Shown here in pieces: positions 63,336 through 64,000 of a DNA stretch of 64,000 bases. Position 1 is the first letter of the stretch, and each line of letters begins with the position of its first letter. The stretch comes from an uncultured Eudoraea sp. (GTDB lineage Bacteria > Bacteroidota > Bacteroidia > Flavobacteriales > Flavobacteriaceae), in the NCBI RefSeq assembly GCF_947258925.1, contig NZ_CAMYKG010000001.1, positions 83,382 to 147,381 on the forward strand. Direction: 5' to 3'. A model generated the notes under the pieces. The model was not told the origin of the DNA. It saw only the letters and a program-made list of their open reading frames with translations, and did no database searches. Made by a program: the position numbers and the translations under genes.

Positions 63336-63343
63336 TATATTTG
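63336..63343 (+). promoter_or_regulatory. Candidate -7 promoter box after batE
   Basis: TATATTTG, an exact TAnnTTTG match, 20 bp before the next ATG. It suggests that the following small gene is not dependent on the bat transcript. Confidence 0.3.
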
Positions 63344-63362
63344 CTTTATAACCAATTTAACA

Positions 63363-63674
63363 ATGACTAGATCTGCAATTATAGTGACCCTTATTGGCAT
63401 TTGGCTGTTTGCGATAGTTGCCCCATCTGTTATTACCCTGGTAAATAATGGGGAAAGCATTATTATCTCTTTGAATTTAAATGAAGAAGAGCAGCAAGAA
63501 CAGTCCAAGAAAGACGACGAAGAGGAAAAAATACTGCTAGAAAATTGGCTTGCACAGACAGAATTATCCCAACAGGAAAAATCACTTTTTTTAGAAATTG
63601 AAAAAATAATTTTTTCTGCTAATTCAATTGAAATTCCATTACCGCCTCCGGAATTCGATAGTTACCCTGCATAA
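63363..63674 (+). CDS. Small membrane-anchored protein of unknown function
   Basis: 103 residues. One N-terminal membrane helix (about 5-28), then an acidic, glutamine- and glutamate-rich stretch (about 38-60) and a short C-terminal region ending in a proline-rich segment (IPLPPPEFDSYPA). I do not recognise it. It lies between batE and a SulP gene and may be linked with either. Confidence 0.75.
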   Translation: MTRSAIIVTLIGIWLFAIVAPSVITLVNNGESIIISLNLNEEEQQEQSKKDDEEEKILLENWLAQTELSQQEKSLFLEIEKIIFSANSIEIPLPPPEFDSYPA

Positions 63675-63739
63675 ATCCATATTCAATTTAGTTTCTAATC
63701 AATCTTTAATAATTTATTAAGGACAATATATTTATAATT

Positions 63740-64000
63740 ATGTTCAAATATTTGAAAAACGACCTTCCCGCCAGTATTGTAGTTTTCTTTGTGGCACTAC
63801 CCTTGTGTTTAGGAATAGCATTGGCCAGTGGCGCACCTTTGTTTTCAGGTTTAATTGCCGGAATAGTAGGAGGTATTATAGTTGGATCACTTAGTGGCTC
63901 ACATATCGGGGTCAGCGGCCCTGCTGCTGGTTTAGCAGCCATTGTTTTAACTGCAATTGGTGCTCTGGGAGGTTATCAAAACTTTCTGGTGGCAGTTGTT
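63740..64000 (+). CDS. SulP-family transporter (start only, cut by window edge)
   Basis: 87 codons from the ATG at 63740 to the window edge. The N-terminus has the bicarbonate-type SulP pattern ([33 protein letters not shown], with [18 protein letters not shown]). The style differs from the STAS-containing SulP at 29004, and resembles members that sit next to carbonic anhydrase genes, but the downstream gene cannot be seen. Confidence 0.87.
   Translation, partial: MFKYLKNDLPASIVVFFVALPLCLGIALASGAPLFSGLIAGIVGGIIVGSLSGSHIGVSGPAAGLAAIVLTAIGALGGYQNFLVAVV

Noticed and set aside
1..64000. tRNA, rRNA, CRISPR arrays, insertion sequences, prophage or integron
   Set aside because: I checked the intergenic gaps by eye and saw no cloverleaf, spaced repeat array, transposase or recombinase. 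A tRNA or Rfam scan would settle this.

Overview
The window looks like a chromosomal segment of a marine-type flavobacterium (Bacteroidota, Flavobacteriia). The signs are: AT-rich intergenic DNA with few Shine-Dalgarno sequences, several exact TAnnTTTG (-7 type) promoter boxes, a DksA-type protein with a degenerate zinc site next to ileS and lspA, a TonB-dependent receptor with a carboxypeptidase-regulatory-like domain, a patatin fused to an outer-membrane barrel, and a complete moxR-DUF58-bat aerotolerance operon. I see no rRNA, tRNA, insertion sequence, prophage or CRISPR array. Most of the content is ordinary core metabolism and envelope biology.

Layout. 0-4 kb (minus): an M23-type lipoprotein cut by the window edge, tryptophan 2,3-dioxygenase, a DUF3108 protein and 4-hydroxyphenylpyruvate dioxygenase (aromatic amino acid breakdown). 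4-20 kb (mostly minus): patatin/barrel protein, uvrC, an ileS-dksA-lspA cluster converging on 5-formyl-THF cyclo-ligase, recO with a TonB receptor, NADP-type glutamate dehydrogenase and a cystathionine gamma-synthase/lyase. 20-30 kb (mostly plus): a DUF3298-type lipoprotein, DinB, an ArsC/Spx-like protein coupled to an EamA transporter, a secreted DUF5060 glycosidase-like protein, nitronate monooxygenase, bestrophin, a YheT-type hydrolase, a cytochrome c lipoprotein, a SIMPL protein and a SulP transporter. 30-39 kb: a divergent PhyH/AraC pair, gpsA, an FGE-like protein with a Gfo/Idh/MocA oxidoreductase, glpD and small genes. 39-48 kb: CvpA, a CAP lipoprotein, 3-hydroxyanthranilate dioxygenase, DUF1304, an ALDH7-type dehydrogenase, a long gene-poor stretch with hairpins and a 31-codon ORF, an acyl-ACP desaturase and a phosphatase/zinc-ribbon/SPFH operon. 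48-54 kb: fructokinase with amylosucrase, then AlbA_2, SDR and AKR genes. 54-64 kb: the moxR-DUF58-batD-like-batABCDE operon, a small membrane protein and the start of a second SulP transporter.

How genes work together. Fructokinase and amylosucrase, 1 nt apart, form a two-gene sucrose module: sucrose to glucan plus fructose, then fructose 6-phosphate. The Bat operon couples a MoxR ATPase to VWA, TPR and SH3 membrane proteins. The SPFH/zinc-ribbon/phosphatase operon resembles the Bacillus YdjGHI membrane-stress proteins, but with a GYF_2-like tail. Tryptophan and tyrosine catabolic genes are present but split over two places, and the rest of both pathways lies outside the window.

Signals that the gene list does not explain: two copies of a perfect 13-bp repeat, 21 bp apart and overlapping the probable uvrC promoter; an identical 17-nt A/C-rich sequence directly after two different hairpins 30 kb apart, with a looser third relative; a 65-nt structured stem-loop after gdhA; and two very small putative membrane proteins. 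Protein assignments come from reading motifs by eye, without any database search.
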